Shown piece after piece: positions 1-7,740 of a DNA stretch of 13,029 nucleotides. The notes below the pieces were generated by a model. The model was not told the origin of the DNA. It made no database searches and saw nothing but the letters and a program-made list of their open reading frames with translations. Made by a program: the position numbers and the translations under genes. This DNA comes from Allobrachymonas sp. GTDB taxonomy: Bacteria; Pseudomonadota; Gammaproteobacteria; Burkholderiales; Burkholderiaceae_C. Every line of letters begins with the position of its first letter. Position 1 is the first letter of the stretch. The stretch lies in NCBI GenBank assembly GCA_017996515.1, contig JAGOGU010000026.1:1-13029 (forward strand). The letters are read 5' to 3'.

Positions 1-456
1 GGAGAGCGCCCGCGCAATGGCCACGCGCTGCTGCTGACCTCCCGAGAGCTGGCCGGGGAATTTGTCCTTGTGCGCCAGCAGACCCACGCGATCCAGCATT
101 TTGAGGCCGCGCTCTTTGGCTTCGGTCTGGTTGCGACCCAAGACCTTGACTTGGCCGATGGTCAGGTTCTCGGTAACCGACAGATGGGGAAACAGCTCAA
201 AGTGCTGAAACACCATGCCCACGTGGCTGCGCAGCTTGGACAGATCGGTTGCGGGATCATTGATCTTGATGCCGTTGACCGTGATTTCGCCTTTTTGAAT
301 CGGCTCCAGGCCATTGACGGTCTTGATCAGCGTGGATTTACCGGAGCCGGAAGGGCCGCAGACTACGACCACCTCGCCTTTGTGAATATGGGCGGAGCAA
401 TCGTTAAGTACCTGCATGGTGCCATACCACTTGCTCACGTTTTTGATTTCAATCAT
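1..456 (-). CDS. gltL: Glutamate/aspartate ABC transporter ATP-binding protein, C-terminus cut by window edge
   Basis: This is the cytoplasmic ATPase that powers the GltJK permease for acidic amino acids. The visible 152 residues start MIEIKNVSKWYG and contain Walker A GPSGSGKST at about 34-42, the Q-loop glutamine (MVFQHFELFP) at 84 and the signature LSGGQQQR from 137. Walker B and the H-loop lie beyond the left edge. It starts 23 bases after the gltK stop, and AAAGGA precedes the ATG. Polar amino acid ATPases of the GlnQ/GltL/HisP type are very alike, so the glutamate/aspartate assignment rests mainly on the neighbouring gltI, gltJ and gltK. The reading frame is open to the edge and shows no damage. 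Confidence 0.93.
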   Translation of the reverse strand, partial: MIEIKNVSKWYGTMQVLNDCSAHIHKGEVVVVCGPSGSGKSTLIKTVNGLEPIQKGEITVNGIKINDPATDLSKLRSHVGMVFQHFELFPHLSVTENLTIGQVKVLGRNQTEAKERGLKMLDRVGLLAHKDKFPGQLSGGQQQRVAIARALS

Positions 457-479
457 TGTGTATTCCTTTACGGCCCGTA

Positions 480-1166
480 TTAACGGATGATGGCAATTTT
501 CTGGTTGATGCGTTTGACGATGTAAGACAGCCCATAGCAGATCACGAAATACACCACGGCTGCAATCAGATAGCTCTCGATGGTGCGGCCAAACAGCTTG
601 CCAGAATTGTCAAACCCTTTGAACAGATCGTAGGCCCCGATGGCAAATACCAGAGACGTATCCTGCAGCAAGATGATGACCTGTGTCAAAAACACCGGCA
701 GCATGTTACGGAAAGCCTGCGGCAAAACGACGAGCCGCATGTTCTGGCCATAGGTCATGCCCAACGCAAAACCTGCATTGACCTGCCCGTGCGGAATGGA
801 CTGGATACCCGCCCGCACGATTTCGGCAAAATAAGCCGCCTGAAACGCAATGAAGGTGATGATGGCCGATGCTTCCGCCCGGGACGTAGTGGGCACCCCG
901 ATCATGCTGTAAAAGCTCGGCGGCACCAAGAGGAAAAACCACAAAATCACCATCACCAAGGGAATGGAGCGCATGCCATTGATGTAGATGGAGGCTGGTA
1001 TTTCCAGAAACTTGGTGCCAGACAGGCGCATCAGCGCCAGAATGGTGCCGAAGAAAATGCCGCCAATGGTGGCAACACTGGTCAGAAACAGGGTGAAGTA
1101 CAAACCCTTGAGCAGATAGTCCTGCACGAACTGCCAGGTGACGAAGCTGAAATCAAGTTCTGCCAT
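480..1166 (-). CDS. gltK: Glutamate/aspartate ABC transporter permease GltK
   Basis: Inner-membrane permease subunit that pairs with GltJ to form the channel for glutamate and aspartate. The 228 residues are close to the length of E. coli GltK (about 224). Hydrophobic segments are visible around 20-45, 68-90, 98-113 and 198-215. The EAA loop that docks on the ATPase is EIVRAGIQSIPHGQ followed by GFALGMT, at about 115-138. The ATG overlaps the gltJ TAA by one base (TAATG), and a strong AGGAGGT lies five bases upstream inside the end of gltJ, so translation is probably coupled. The polar amino acid permease family is certain; the GltK name comes from sequence resemblance plus operon order. Confidence 0.95.
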   Translation of the reverse strand: MAELDFSFVTWQFVQDYLLKGLYFTLFLTSVATIGGIFFGTILALMRLSGTKFLEIPASIYINGMRSIPLVMVILWFFLLVPPSFYSMIGVPTTSRAEASAIITFIAFQAAYFAEIVRAGIQSIPHGQVNAGFALGMTYGQNMRLVVLPQAFRNMLPVFLTQVIILLQDTSLVFAIGAYDLFKGFDNSGKLFGRTIESYLIAAVVYFVICYGLSYIVKRINQKIAIIR

Positions 1167-1936
1167 TATCGACCTCCTGGCGTTCTGCTGGCTGCGATCA
1201 GGCCAGGCACGCGGGTGCGCTTCTCGATAAAGCCCAGCACGCGGTTGACAAGGAGCGCCGTGATGACATACAGCACCGTGACCGCCAGATACACAGTGAT
1301 GGGACGCGAAGTTTCCTCACCCACCTGCATGGCGAACTGCGACAGCTCGGCAATGGATACGGCAAACGCGGCCGACGAGTTTTTCACCAGGTTCATCGAC
1401 TCACTGGTCAATGGCGGCAGGATGATGCGCACAGCCATGGGCATCAACACATAGCGATAGGTTTGCCAGGTGCTCATGCCCAGCGCCTGGGCTGCATAAC
1501 GCTGACCACGTGGCAGCGACTGAATGCCTGCGCGCACCTGCTCGGCAATCCGCGCCGAAGTGAAAAGACCCAAAGCGCAAACGACCAACACGAAGCTAGG
1601 CAACTGTTTGAAGAAAGGGAAAAGTGCTGGCAGCACAAAGTACCAGATAAAGATCTGCACCAGCAGCGGAATATTGCGGAACAGCTCGACCCAGGCTGCG
1701 CCAAAACGATTGAGGATGCGGCCACTGGCGCGGTCTTGCTGCAACGTGCGCAACACACCTATGATGGCGCCAACCGCCAGCGCCAACAGCAAGGCGCCAG
1801 CCGAGACGGCAGCCGTCCAGCCCCAGGCTTTGAACATCCAGTTCAGATACGTGTAATCATCGCCGCGCCCGAAACAGCCTTGCACTGTTTCGCCGGTGAC
1901 GGTGTCTTTGCAGAAAACCTGCCAGTCCCAACTCAT
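1166..1936 (-). CDS. gltJ: Glutamate/aspartate ABC transporter permease GltJ
   Basis: Second inner-membrane permease subunit of the acidic amino acid importer. The 256 residues compare with about 246 in E. coli GltJ, and the N-terminus has the same layout: MSWDWQVF, a short periplasmic stretch, then YLNWMFKAWGWT leading into the first membrane segment. The run VELFRNIPLLVQ at about 83-94 and the EAA loop EQVRAGIQSLPRGQ...ALGMS at 132-155 are typical. The ATG at 1936 has GGAG about ten bases upstream; another ATG at 1943 is out of frame. It follows gltI after a 125-base gap holding a strong hairpin and a direct repeat, so it may be expressed at a lower level than gltI. It overlaps gltK by one base. 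Confidence 0.95.
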   Translation of the reverse strand: MSWDWQVFCKDTVTGETVQGCFGRGDDYTYLNWMFKAWGWTAAVSAGALLLALAVGAIIGVLRTLQQDRASGRILNRFGAAWVELFRNIPLLVQIFIWYFVLPALFPFFKQLPSFVLVVCALGLFTSARIAEQVRAGIQSLPRGQRYAAQALGMSTWQTYRYVLMPMAVRIILPPLTSESMNLVKNSSAAFAVSIAELSQFAMQVGEETSRPITVYLAVTVLYVITALLVNRVLGFIEKRTRVPGLIAASRTPGGR

Positions 1937-1958
1937 AGGGCATTCTCCGGTTGGTTAA

Positions 1959-1988
1959 ACCGTCTTAAGTGATACGCACCGTCTTAAG
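1959..1988. repeat. 11-bp direct repeat ACCGTCTTAAG, 19-bp period, in the gltI-gltJ gap
   Basis: ACCGTCTTAAG occurs at 1959-1969 and again at 1978-1988, starting 19 bp apart (nearly two helical turns). Each copy contains the palindrome CTTAAG, and the second extends to GTCTTAAGAC (1981-1990). The pair lies just upstream of gltJ and beyond the hairpin that follows gltI. A regulator binding site is possible but I recognise no known operator. Confidence 0.5.
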
Positions 1989-2015
1989 ACAACTCCATTC
2001 CAAACATACTGCGAC

Positions 2016-2046
2016 GCAAAACGCTCCGTGCCCCGGAGCGTTTTGC
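2016..2046 (-). terminator. Strong hairpin after gltI, likely partial terminator or mRNA-stabilising stem
   Basis: The arms 2016-2028 and 2034-2046 are a perfect 13-bp inverted repeat around a 5-base loop. On the minus strand the second arm ends GCGTTTTGC, so a four-base T stretch lies inside the stem base, not after it. It starts 15 bases after the gltI stop and about 80 bases before the gltJ start. Because gltJKL continue on the same strand, it more likely attenuates transcription or protects the gltI message from 3' decay than ends the operon. Confidence 0.7.
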
Positions 2047-2061
2047 CTGCTGCAATCTTGC

Positions 2062-3042
2062 TTATTTCTGCGCGTATTCTTCCATGGGTTTGTTGTTCGG
2101 ATTGGCCCACGCCTCTTTGGTGCTGGCCGACAGGGGCAGATTCAGCGTGACGTTGTTCGGAGGAATGGGCTGCATGAACCATTTGTTATACAGCTGTTCC
2201 AGCGAGCCATCAGCCACTTGGCGTTTGATGCTGTTGTCCACGGCCTCCTTGAATTTGACGTCGCCTTTGGGCAGCATGCACGCAATCGGCTCAACCGACA
2301 GCACTTCCCCTACGATCTTGAAGTTTTGCGGATTGCGCGAACGGGCAATGTTGGCCGCCAAGATGGAGGCGTCCATCACGAAAGCATCGGCCTTGCCTGT
2401 TTCCAGCAGCAGGAAGCTCTCGGCGTGGTCTTTGCCCATCACTTCCTTGAACTGCAAGCCTGCTGCGCGCTCGTGTTTGCGCAAATGCTGCACCGAAGTC
2501 GTGCCAGTGGTGGTCGCAATCGTTTTGCCGGCCAGATCTTTGACGCTGTTGATGTTGGCATCGGCACGTGTGGCCACGCGCACTTCTTCCACATAGGTCG
2601 TCACGGCAAAGTCCACGTCTTTCTGGCGTGTGGCGTTGTTGGTGGTCGAGCCGCATTCAAAGTCGATGGTGCCGTTTTGCAGTAGCGGAATGCGGTTTTG
2701 CGAGGTAATGACCTGGTAGTTGATTTTGAGGTCGGGCGCGTTGAGTTCTTTTTTCAGATCGTCCACGATGCGCTCGGCCATTTCGGTGTGGAAACCCACA
2801 TACTTGCCGCCGCCAATGCTGAAGCCCAGACCTGAAGAATCGCGCACCCCCAGATTCACCACGCCGCTGCTTTTGATTTTTGCAAGGGTATCGGCAGAGC
2901 GCGCGACAGCAGGAGCCGACGCCGCATCACTTGATGCACTGGCTGCAGCGGATTGTTGCGCAGTTTTATCGCCACAGGCTGTAACGCCCAGAGCCAGAAC
3001 GGCTAGCGCCAATGTAGTTTTGGAAAGAATTGCACGTTTCAT
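2062..3042 (-). CDS. gltI: Glutamate/aspartate-binding lipoprotein (substrate-binding protein)
   Basis: Captures glutamate or aspartate in the periplasm and hands it to GltJK. The core matches E. coli GltI closely, for example ITSQNRIPLLQNGT then DFECGSTTNN, SGTTSV-like GTTSVQHL, KDHAESF, and the end region WFMQPIPP. The protein begins MKRAILSKTTLALAVLALGVTAC, a lipoprotein signal with lipobox V-T-A-C and lipidation at Cys23, followed by an Ala/Ser-rich linker to about residue 48. E. coli GltI is a soluble periplasmic protein, so the lipid anchor is a difference. I chose ATG at 3042 because AGAGG ends six bases upstream; a TTG at 3045 is in frame but only three bases from it. The product is 326 residues against about 302 in E. 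coli, the excess being the linker. First gene of the operon. Confidence 0.95.
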   Translation of the reverse strand: MKRAILSKTTLALAVLALGVTACGDKTAQQSAAASASSDAASAPAVARSADTLAKIKSSGVVNLGVRDSSGLGFSIGGGKYVGFHTEMAERIVDDLKKELNAPDLKINYQVITSQNRIPLLQNGTIDFECGSTTNNATRQKDVDFAVTTYVEEVRVATRADANINSVKDLAGKTIATTTGTTSVQHLRKHERAAGLQFKEVMGKDHAESFLLLETGKADAFVMDASILAANIARSRNPQNFKIVGEVLSVEPIACMLPKGDVKFKEAVDNSIKRQVADGSLEQLYNKWFMQPIPPNNVTLNLPLSASTKEAWANPNNKPMEEYAQK

Positions 3043-3455
3043 CAAAAGCCTCTGTCATGTGAATCAGATGGGCGAGGAAGCATCACAATCAACCGTTTTG
3101 CGGCTGCATGCTGGCTCCTCAAGGTTATGCACTGACCAAGTTGCCCCAATTGGTATGCGGGGCGACCCTGCCAATACGCACGTTCATCCCGGAAAAACAA
3201 ATCCCGCAATGCCAGCGCATATTTTATGCGTGCAGACTGCGCTGAATCTATCATTGTTTGCGCAAAATGAAAATGGATACGAATCGCGTCCGCGGAGCAT
3301 ACGATAACCCGATTTGGAATCATGCCCGCTAGGGGTTTATGCGCATATGTGGATCTTGCATGATCAGGTGTCTTTCGGTGCAAACCGCGCAGGCATGCCG
3401 ATACATGCAGGAACGGGGAACTGGCAACGTGTTCTGCTGTCGGCCACTTATTTAT
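3043..3455. other. Intergenic region between the MBL-fold hydrolase gene and gltI
   Basis: This 413-base stretch has no convincing gene. A 113-codon minus-strand open frame (3042-3383) crosses it but lacks a recognisable family, signal or ribosome site. The region should hold the gltI promoter; AT-richer DNA lies around 3216-3275, but I cannot pick out a good -35/-10 pair. A 10-bp palindrome TATGCGCATA sits at 3338-3347. I see no intrinsic terminator after the hydrolase gene, so read-through into gltI is possible. Confidence 0.5.
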
Positions 3456-4277
3456 TCAAGCCGCTTCCGTTGAAAACACATGCCCTTCTTGCAGCAAATG
3501 TAGCTGGCATCCTTTTTCTTTCGTCTTCAAGCGCAACACATCCAGCCCCCGCACGATGGCAGCCTTGTCGCAAGGCTTGAGATGGCTCAGGTACAACTCA
3601 AACCCCCCGCTGTGCAAATGCTCGTCCAAATCCTGCGCAAGACTATGCGCGGTGTAATGTCCCGTCAAATCGGCAAAGGCTTGATCATCATCGGCAAAAG
3701 TGCATTCGGTGACCAGCCAGCGCAAGCTCCGCCCCTGCCGCGGCAGTTGACTGACGAATTGCCACAGCAAAGGATTGCGCCCTGTATCCCCCGTAAAGAC
3801 CCATGTGTCGTCGCCTTGATGCACGGCAAAACCTGCAGAGGGTACGCTGTGTACGGCAGGAATGGCCTCGATGAACCGCCCACCCGACAAGGCGATGCTG
3901 CTGCCTACTTCCATCGGCACCAACTCCAGCATCGGATGCGTCGCGCTGGGCAGACAGGTAAAGTCCGGCCAGATATGGCCATTGAGAATATGCTGGTGCA
4001 CGCTGTTCAGCACCTCGGCGCGCGCATAAACCTTGATGGGAGGCAAATCATTTTCCATTCGATGGCGCAGCACGCCTTCCGCGAGCATGGGCAAGCCCAC
4101 GATGTGATCCAGATGCGCATGCGTCAAAAAAACTTGCTCAATACCCTGCTGTACCGCCAAGGGCAAATTGCACGCACCCGTGCCCGCATCAATCAGGGTA
4201 TCTCCATCCAGCAAGAATGCCGTTGTATGGATACCGGCATTTATTCCGCCCGAAGCGCCCAATACTTTGATCTGCAC
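3456..4277 (-). CDS. MBL-fold metallohydrolase, class II cyclic-nucleotide phosphodiesterase type
   Basis: A metallo-beta-lactamase-fold hydrolase of the family usually annotated as 3',5'-cyclic-nucleotide phosphodiesterase in betaproteobacteria; such enzymes hydrolyse cAMP or cGMP with two bound metals. The 273 residues start MQIKVLGASGG. The metal motif HAHLDH is at about 53-58, a further histidine (AVHSVP) at 143, FTGDTG with Asp164, HYTAHS with His197 and His201, and YLSHLKP with His222. The PROSITE class II signature fits only in its HxHLDH part, since GLPM breaks the rest, so the substrate is inferred. I chose GTG at 4277 because GGGAG lies six bases upstream and the N-terminus then matches the family; the in-frame TTG at 4281-4283 directly abuts that site. 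It has no operon partner and lies between two uptake operons. Confidence 0.85.
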   Translation of the reverse strand: MQIKVLGASGGINAGIHTTAFLLDGDTLIDAGTGACNLPLAVQQGIEQVFLTHAHLDHIVGLPMLAEGVLRHRMENDLPPIKVYARAEVLNSVHQHILNGHIWPDFTCLPSATHPMLELVPMEVGSSIALSGGRFIEAIPAVHSVPSAGFAVHQGDDTWVFTGDTGRNPLLWQFVSQLPRQGRSLRWLVTECTFADDDQAFADLTGHYTAHSLAQDLDEHLHSGGFELYLSHLKPCDKAAIVRGLDVLRLKTKEKGCQLHLLQEGHVFSTEAA

Positions 4278-4283
4278 GATCAA

Positions 4284-4288
4284 CTCCC
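4284..4288 (-). promoter_or_regulatory. Ribosome binding site deciding a GTG start
   Basis: GGGAG on the minus strand, six bases before GTG at 4277-4275. It excludes the TTG at 4283-4281, which touches it directly. Confidence 0.75.
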
Positions 4289-4373
4289 TGAAAAGGGTTC
4301 ACCACCTGCATGGCCCAAAGCTGTAAATACGCCTCTACCGCAAATGCCGAAATGTTACAAAGACTACTTGCGC

Positions 4374-4379
4374 ATTCTA
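4374..4379 (-). promoter_or_regulatory. Possible -10 element for the hydrolase gene
   Basis: TAGAAT on the minus strand matches TATAAT at five of six bases. The -35 position (TGGTTT at 17-base spacing) is poor, as often seen at activator-dependent promoters. The predicted start would be near 4367, which puts the CRP-like dyad at about -93. This is inference from spacing alone. Confidence 0.25.
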
Positions 4380-4452
4380 GTTTCCAATGCGCGCAGAAAC
4401 CACTGCGCACTCGACCCTTGCAGGCATATTGCCCTGAGTTGCTGCGCGCATC

Positions 4453-4468
4453 CGTGAGAAATGTCACA
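4453..4468 (-). promoter_or_regulatory. CRP-like dyad TGTGA-N6-TCACG upstream of the hydrolase gene
   Basis: On the minus strand TGTGACATTTCTCACG matches the CRP half-sites TGTGA-N6-TCACA at nine of ten specified bases. It is centred about 183 bases before the GTG start of a putative cAMP phosphodiesterase gene. A nine-of-ten match is expected by chance roughly 0.4 times in a window of this size, so the location is the main argument. Confidence 0.4.
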
Positions 4469-4559
4469 CAAACACCCTCATCATCTTGCCGCTGTCGCAG
4501 CAGCATCCTCTCACGACAAAGACAAAGCCGATCAGATTGCAAGGGCTGCTTTATCCATC

Positions 4560-4588
4560 GCTCTTTGCACACTCCCGTGCACAAGAGC
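4560..4588 (-). repeat. Hairpin downstream of dppF
   Basis: Arms GCTCTTTGCAC (4560-4570) and GTGCACAAGAGC (4577-4588) pair over 11 bases with one bulged base and a 6-base loop. No T-run follows on either strand, so it is not a classic intrinsic terminator; it may protect the 3' end of the dpp mRNA. Confidence 0.45.
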
Positions 4589-4593
4589 ACGCA

Positions 4594-4616
4594 GCGCAGC
4601 ACGGTTGAAGCTGCGC
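4594..4616 (-). repeat. Short GC-rich hairpin directly after the dppF stop
   Basis: GCGCAGC (4594-4600) and GCTGCGC (4610-4616) form a perfect 7-bp stem with a 9-base loop, touching the dppF stop codon. There is no T-run, so its role in ending transcription is uncertain. Confidence 0.4.
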
Positions 4617-5660
4617 TTAGGCAATTTCTTCGGCGCGGTGGCATGCCACCATACGCCCTTGCAGCGGACGCAACTCGGGGACTTGCTCGCGGCATTGCTC
4701 TTGCGCATGCGGACAGCGCTTGTGGAAAGCACAGCCACTGGGCGGATTGAGCGGGTTGGGCAACTCCCCTTGGATGCGGATGGTTTTGCGCCGTTCGCTG
4801 GCGTGGATGCTGGGTGAGGCCGACAGCAGGGCCTTGGTATAAGGGTGCAAAGGCTGGGCATAAATGGCCGTTTTGGGGCCTGTTTCTACCGCGCGGCCCA
4901 GGTACATAACCATGACATCGTCCGCCACGTGCTGCACCACCGCCAGGTTGTGCGAAATGAACACATAGGCCGTGTGCAGCTCTTGCTGCAAATCCATGAA
5001 CAGGTTCAGCACCTGCGCCTGAATGGATACATCCAGCGCAGATGTCGGCTCGTCCGCCACCAGAATGTCGGGCTTGAGCATCATGGCCCGCGCAATGGCG
5101 ATACGCTGACGCTGCCCACCCGAGAACATATGCGGATAGCGGCGCGCATACTCTGGGCGCAACCCCACCGTGGACAACATTTCAGCAACCCGCGCGTCGC
5201 GCTCGCTGCCTGACATGTTTGTGTTGATAACCAAAGGCTCAGCCAGTTGGCGACCGATTTTCTGGCGCGGATTGAGCGAGGCATAAGGGTTTTGAAACAC
5301 CATCTGCACTTTGCGACGCAGCGCTTGCCGATCATTTGCCGCTGCACGGGAAACATCCACGCCATCAAACAGAATGCTGCCGCCAGACGGTTGCTCGATC
5401 AGGGTGAGTTGGCGTGCCAGCGTCGATTTGCCACAGCCCGATTCGCCCACCACAGCCAAGGTCTTGCCTCTATGCAGCTCAAAACTGACCCCGTTGAGTG
5501 CTCGCACCATCGCCTTGGGTCGCAAAGGCCCGCGTGACACTTCGTAATGGCGCATCAAATCGTGCACCTGCAAGACAGGAACGGCAGCAGCGGAGGAAGC
5601 CGCCGAAGGCGCCTCACCAGATGGAGGGGTGGGCGGAACTTGAGTGTGCTGCGTCGTCAT
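4617..5660 (-). CDS. dppF: Dipeptide ABC transporter ATP-binding protein DppF
   Basis: One of two ATPases that drive the dipeptide importer from the cytoplasmic face. The 347 residues contain Walker [10 protein letters not shown] at 72-80, Q-loop Gln123, signature SGGQRQR from 180, Walker B ILVADE at 199-204 and the switch histidine 237. The C-terminal oligopeptide-transporter domain has Cys310, 316, 323 and 340 in the spacing seen in family members that bind a 4Fe-4S cluster. The ATG at 5660 overlaps the dppD TGA as ATGA, with AGGAG about nine bases upstream; the longer frame to 5705 would start inside dppD and is not preferred. A Pro/Ala/Ser-rich stretch of about 27 residues precedes the ATPase domain. 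Last gene of the dpp operon. Confidence 0.95.
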   Translation of the reverse strand: MTTQHTQVPPTPPSGEAPSAASSAAAVPVLQVHDLMRHYEVSRGPLRPKAMVRALNGVSFELHRGKTLAVVGESGCGKSTLARQLTLIEQPSGGSILFDGVDVSRAAANDRQALRRKVQMVFQNPYASLNPRQKIGRQLAEPLVINTNMSGSERDARVAEMLSTVGLRPEYARRYPHMFSGGQRQRIAIARAMMLKPDILVADEPTSALDVSIQAQVLNLFMDLQQELHTAYVFISHNLAVVQHVADDVMVMYLGRAVETGPKTAIYAQPLHPYTKALLSASPSIHASERRKTIRIQGELPNPLNPPSGCAFHKRCPHAQEQCREQVPELRPLQGRMVACHRAEEIA

Positions 5661-6631
5661 GCGGCGTGCTCCTGATTCAAGGGGGTGAAGCAACGCACAC
5701 CCCATTCACGCGTGCCCGTAAAGTCCGGATGCTCTGCATGACACCGTTCCCGCGCAATGGGGCAACGTGGCGCCAACAAGCACCCTGCTGGTCGGTCGTA
5801 CTGACCGGGCACAATGCCAGGCAGTGAAGCCAATCGGCTGCCTGCGGCAGCAAAATCGGGGATGGCCTGCAGCAAGGCTCGGGTATAGGGATGTTGCGGG
5901 CGCTCGAAAATTCCGGGCACCTGGTTCTGCTCCACCACCTCGCCGGCATACATTACAGCCACGCGCTGCGCCACTTCAGACACCACGGCCAGATCGTGCG
6001 TGATGAGCACCAACGCCATGCCCTGCTCTTTTTGCAGGCGCAACAGCAAATCCATGATCTGGGCCTGAATGGTCACATCCAACGCGGTGGTGGGTTCGTC
6101 GGCAATCAGCAACCGAGGCGTACACGCCAGCGCCATGGCGATCATCACGCGCTGGCTCATGCCACCGGAGAGCTGGTGCGGATAGGCCGATAGCCGCTCG
6201 GCTGCCGCCGGGATTTCCACCAACTCCATCAACTCCAAGGCGCGCTTGCGCAATGCATCGCCACGCAGACCCTGGTGCACTTTGAGTACTTCACCAATCT
6301 GGTAGCCCACGGTGTAGCTGGGGTTGAGCGAAGTCATCGGATCCTGAAAGATCATGGAAATGTCTTTGCCGATGATCTGGCGGCGTTCGCGCGGAGACAT
6401 CGTCAACAGCGATTTGCCGTTGAACTCCATCCGATCGGCCGTGATGCGCGCGTATCCATCATGCAAACCCATGACCGCCATCATCGTGACCGACTTACCC
6501 GAGCCGGATTCGCCCACCACGCCCAGCACCTCGCCTTCGTTCACAGAAAGGCTCACCCCTTCCACAGCGCGAAACCAGCTTTTGCCAGAGCCAAAAGCCA
6601 CGGAGAGGTTTTCAATTTCAAGCAATGCCAT
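5657..6631 (-). CDS. dppD: Dipeptide ABC transporter ATP-binding protein DppD
   Basis: Second ATPase of the dipeptide importer, forming a heterodimer with DppF. The 324 residues begin [13 protein letters not shown]. Walker A GESGSGKS is at 40-47, Q-loop Gln96, signature LSGGMSQR from 154, Walker B LLIADE at 174-179 and switch histidine 212. Cys284, 290, 297 and 314 at the C-terminus match the 4Fe-4S-type cysteine pattern of this subfamily. It overlaps dppF by four bases and lies 151 bases after dppC, a larger gap than elsewhere in the distal operon. The ribosome site is weak (TTGGAA about eight bases before ATG). Confidence 0.95.
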   Translation of the reverse strand: MALLEIENLSVAFGSGKSWFRAVEGVSLSVNEGEVLGVVGESGSGKSVTMMAVMGLHDGYARITADRMEFNGKSLLTMSPRERRQIIGKDISMIFQDPMTSLNPSYTVGYQIGEVLKVHQGLRGDALRKRALELMELVEIPAAAERLSAYPHQLSGGMSQRVMIAMALACTPRLLIADEPTTALDVTIQAQIMDLLLRLQKEQGMALVLITHDLAVVSEVAQRVAVMYAGEVVEQNQVPGIFERPQHPYTRALLQAIPDFAAAGSRLASLPGIVPGQYDRPAGCLLAPRCPIARERCHAEHPDFTGTREWGVRCFTPLNQEHAA

Positions 6632-6782
6632 ACGAACATTCCAAGGCGTTATTGCCGCTCACACCAGCAAGCCACAAAACTCCAGGCAAAAAATAAAAAA
6701 TATCCAAAACATCTGTCGGCCCATGCCGCCCTACCGTTTCCCAAACAACGATGTCTCACTCGCAGTCAAACATGGTTGTCTA

Positions 6783-7715
6783 TTACGTAACGCGCTTGAG
6801 TTTGGGATCCAGCGCATCGCGCAAACCGTCCCCCATCAGGTTGATGGCCAGCACCGACAACAAAATCGTCACGCCCGGCATGGTGATGATCCACCAGGCG
6901 TTGCTGATGTAATCACGTGCAGAAGCCAGCATGGTGCCCCATTCCGGTGTGGGTGGCTGCACACCCAGCCCCAAAAAGCCCAGAGCCGCAATATCCAGAA
7001 TGGCCGAAGAAAAGCTCATGGTGCCATGCACGATCAGCGGCGCCATGCAGTTGGGCAACACCGTCACAAACATCAGCCGCAGCAGCCCCGCGCCGGCCAC
7101 GCGCGAGGCCATCACGTAATCACGGTTCAACTCTGTCATGGCCGAGGCACGGGCCAAGCGCACATAGCCCGGCAAAGAAACGATGGCAATGGCAAAAATG
7201 GCGTTGTTCAGGCCCGGGCCCAAAATGGCCATGATGGCCACGGCCAGCAGCAGAGAAGGCAGGGCCATCATGATGTCCATCAAGCGCATGATGCCTGCAC
7301 CAATCACCTTCGGGAAAAACGCGGCCAACAGGCCGAGAATCACGCCCGGCAACAAGGCGGCCAGTACCGAAAACATGCCCACCAGCAACGATGTGCGCGC
7401 GCCAAAAATCAGGCGGCTGAGCAAATCGCGACCCGCTTCGTCGGTGCCCAGGATGAACTTCCACGAACCTCCTGCCTGCCACGCGGGCGGTTGCGCAATG
7501 GCATCGCGGTATTGCTCGATCGGACTATGCGGCGCCACAACAGGCGCAAAAATCGCCAGCAGCACCATGCACACCATGAAGATCAGCCCCAGCGTGGCTC
7601 CCTTGTTATGCAAAAAGGCCTGGGCAAACTCGCGCCATGGCGAAAGAACGGCAGGTGCTTCTTCGGCAATGGTGGAAGCGGGCACGCGGGAAATGGTACT
7701 GCTGGTCTGGCTCAT
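6783..7715 (-). CDS. dppC: Dipeptide ABC transporter permease DppC
   Basis: Inner-membrane permease that pairs with DppB to form the dipeptide channel. From the chosen ATG the product is 310 residues (E. coli DppC is about 300), starting MSQTSSTISR. The first membrane segment is near 41-61, followed by the family motif LGTDEAGRDLLSRL at about 89-102. The EAA loop follows ELNRDYVMASRVAGAG at about 195-210, and the C-terminus has INLMGDGLRDALDP. The open frame extends to 7775 inside dppB, but ATG at 7715 leaves a 25-base gap after dppB and lines up with known DppC N-termini. The ribosome site is poor (GGAAA about 15 bases upstream), so expression may depend on coupling to dppB. Confidence 0.93.
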   Translation of the reverse strand: MSQTSSTISRVPASTIAEEAPAVLSPWREFAQAFLHNKGATLGLIFMVCMVLLAIFAPVVAPHSPIEQYRDAIAQPPAWQAGGSWKFILGTDEAGRDLLSRLIFGARTSLLVGMFSVLAALLPGVILGLLAAFFPKVIGAGIMRLMDIMMALPSLLLAVAIMAILGPGLNNAIFAIAIVSLPGYVRLARASAMTELNRDYVMASRVAGAGLLRLMFVTVLPNCMAPLIVHGTMSFSSAILDIAALGFLGLGVQPPTPEWGTMLASARDYISNAWWIITMPGVTILLSVLAINLMGDGLRDALDPKLKRVT

Positions 7716-7740
7716 GTTTGAAGACGTTTCCGGATTGTTT

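Larger units (their letters stand above)
4278..4616. other. Intergenic region between dppF and the MBL-fold hydrolase gene
   Basis: A 339-base gap without a supported gene. Reading on the minus strand it holds two hairpins just after dppF, a CRP-like dyad at 4453-4468, a GCGCAG-N6-CTGCGC palindrome at 4391-4408, and two weak promoter candidates. One is TAGAAT at 4374-4379 with a poor -35. The other is TTGTAA (4355-4360) spaced 17 bases from TAGAGG (4332-4337). Confidence 0.5.

Noticed and set aside
456..1454. A 332-codon plus-strand frame opposite gltK and gltJ
   Set aside because: It spans two recognised permease genes in antisense, is rich in Gln/His/Arg as such shadows are, and has no domain.
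3042..3383. A 113-codon minus-strand frame in the gap upstream of gltI
   Set aside because: No family resemblance, no signal or membrane segment, and no ribosome site; it probably overlies the gltI promoter.
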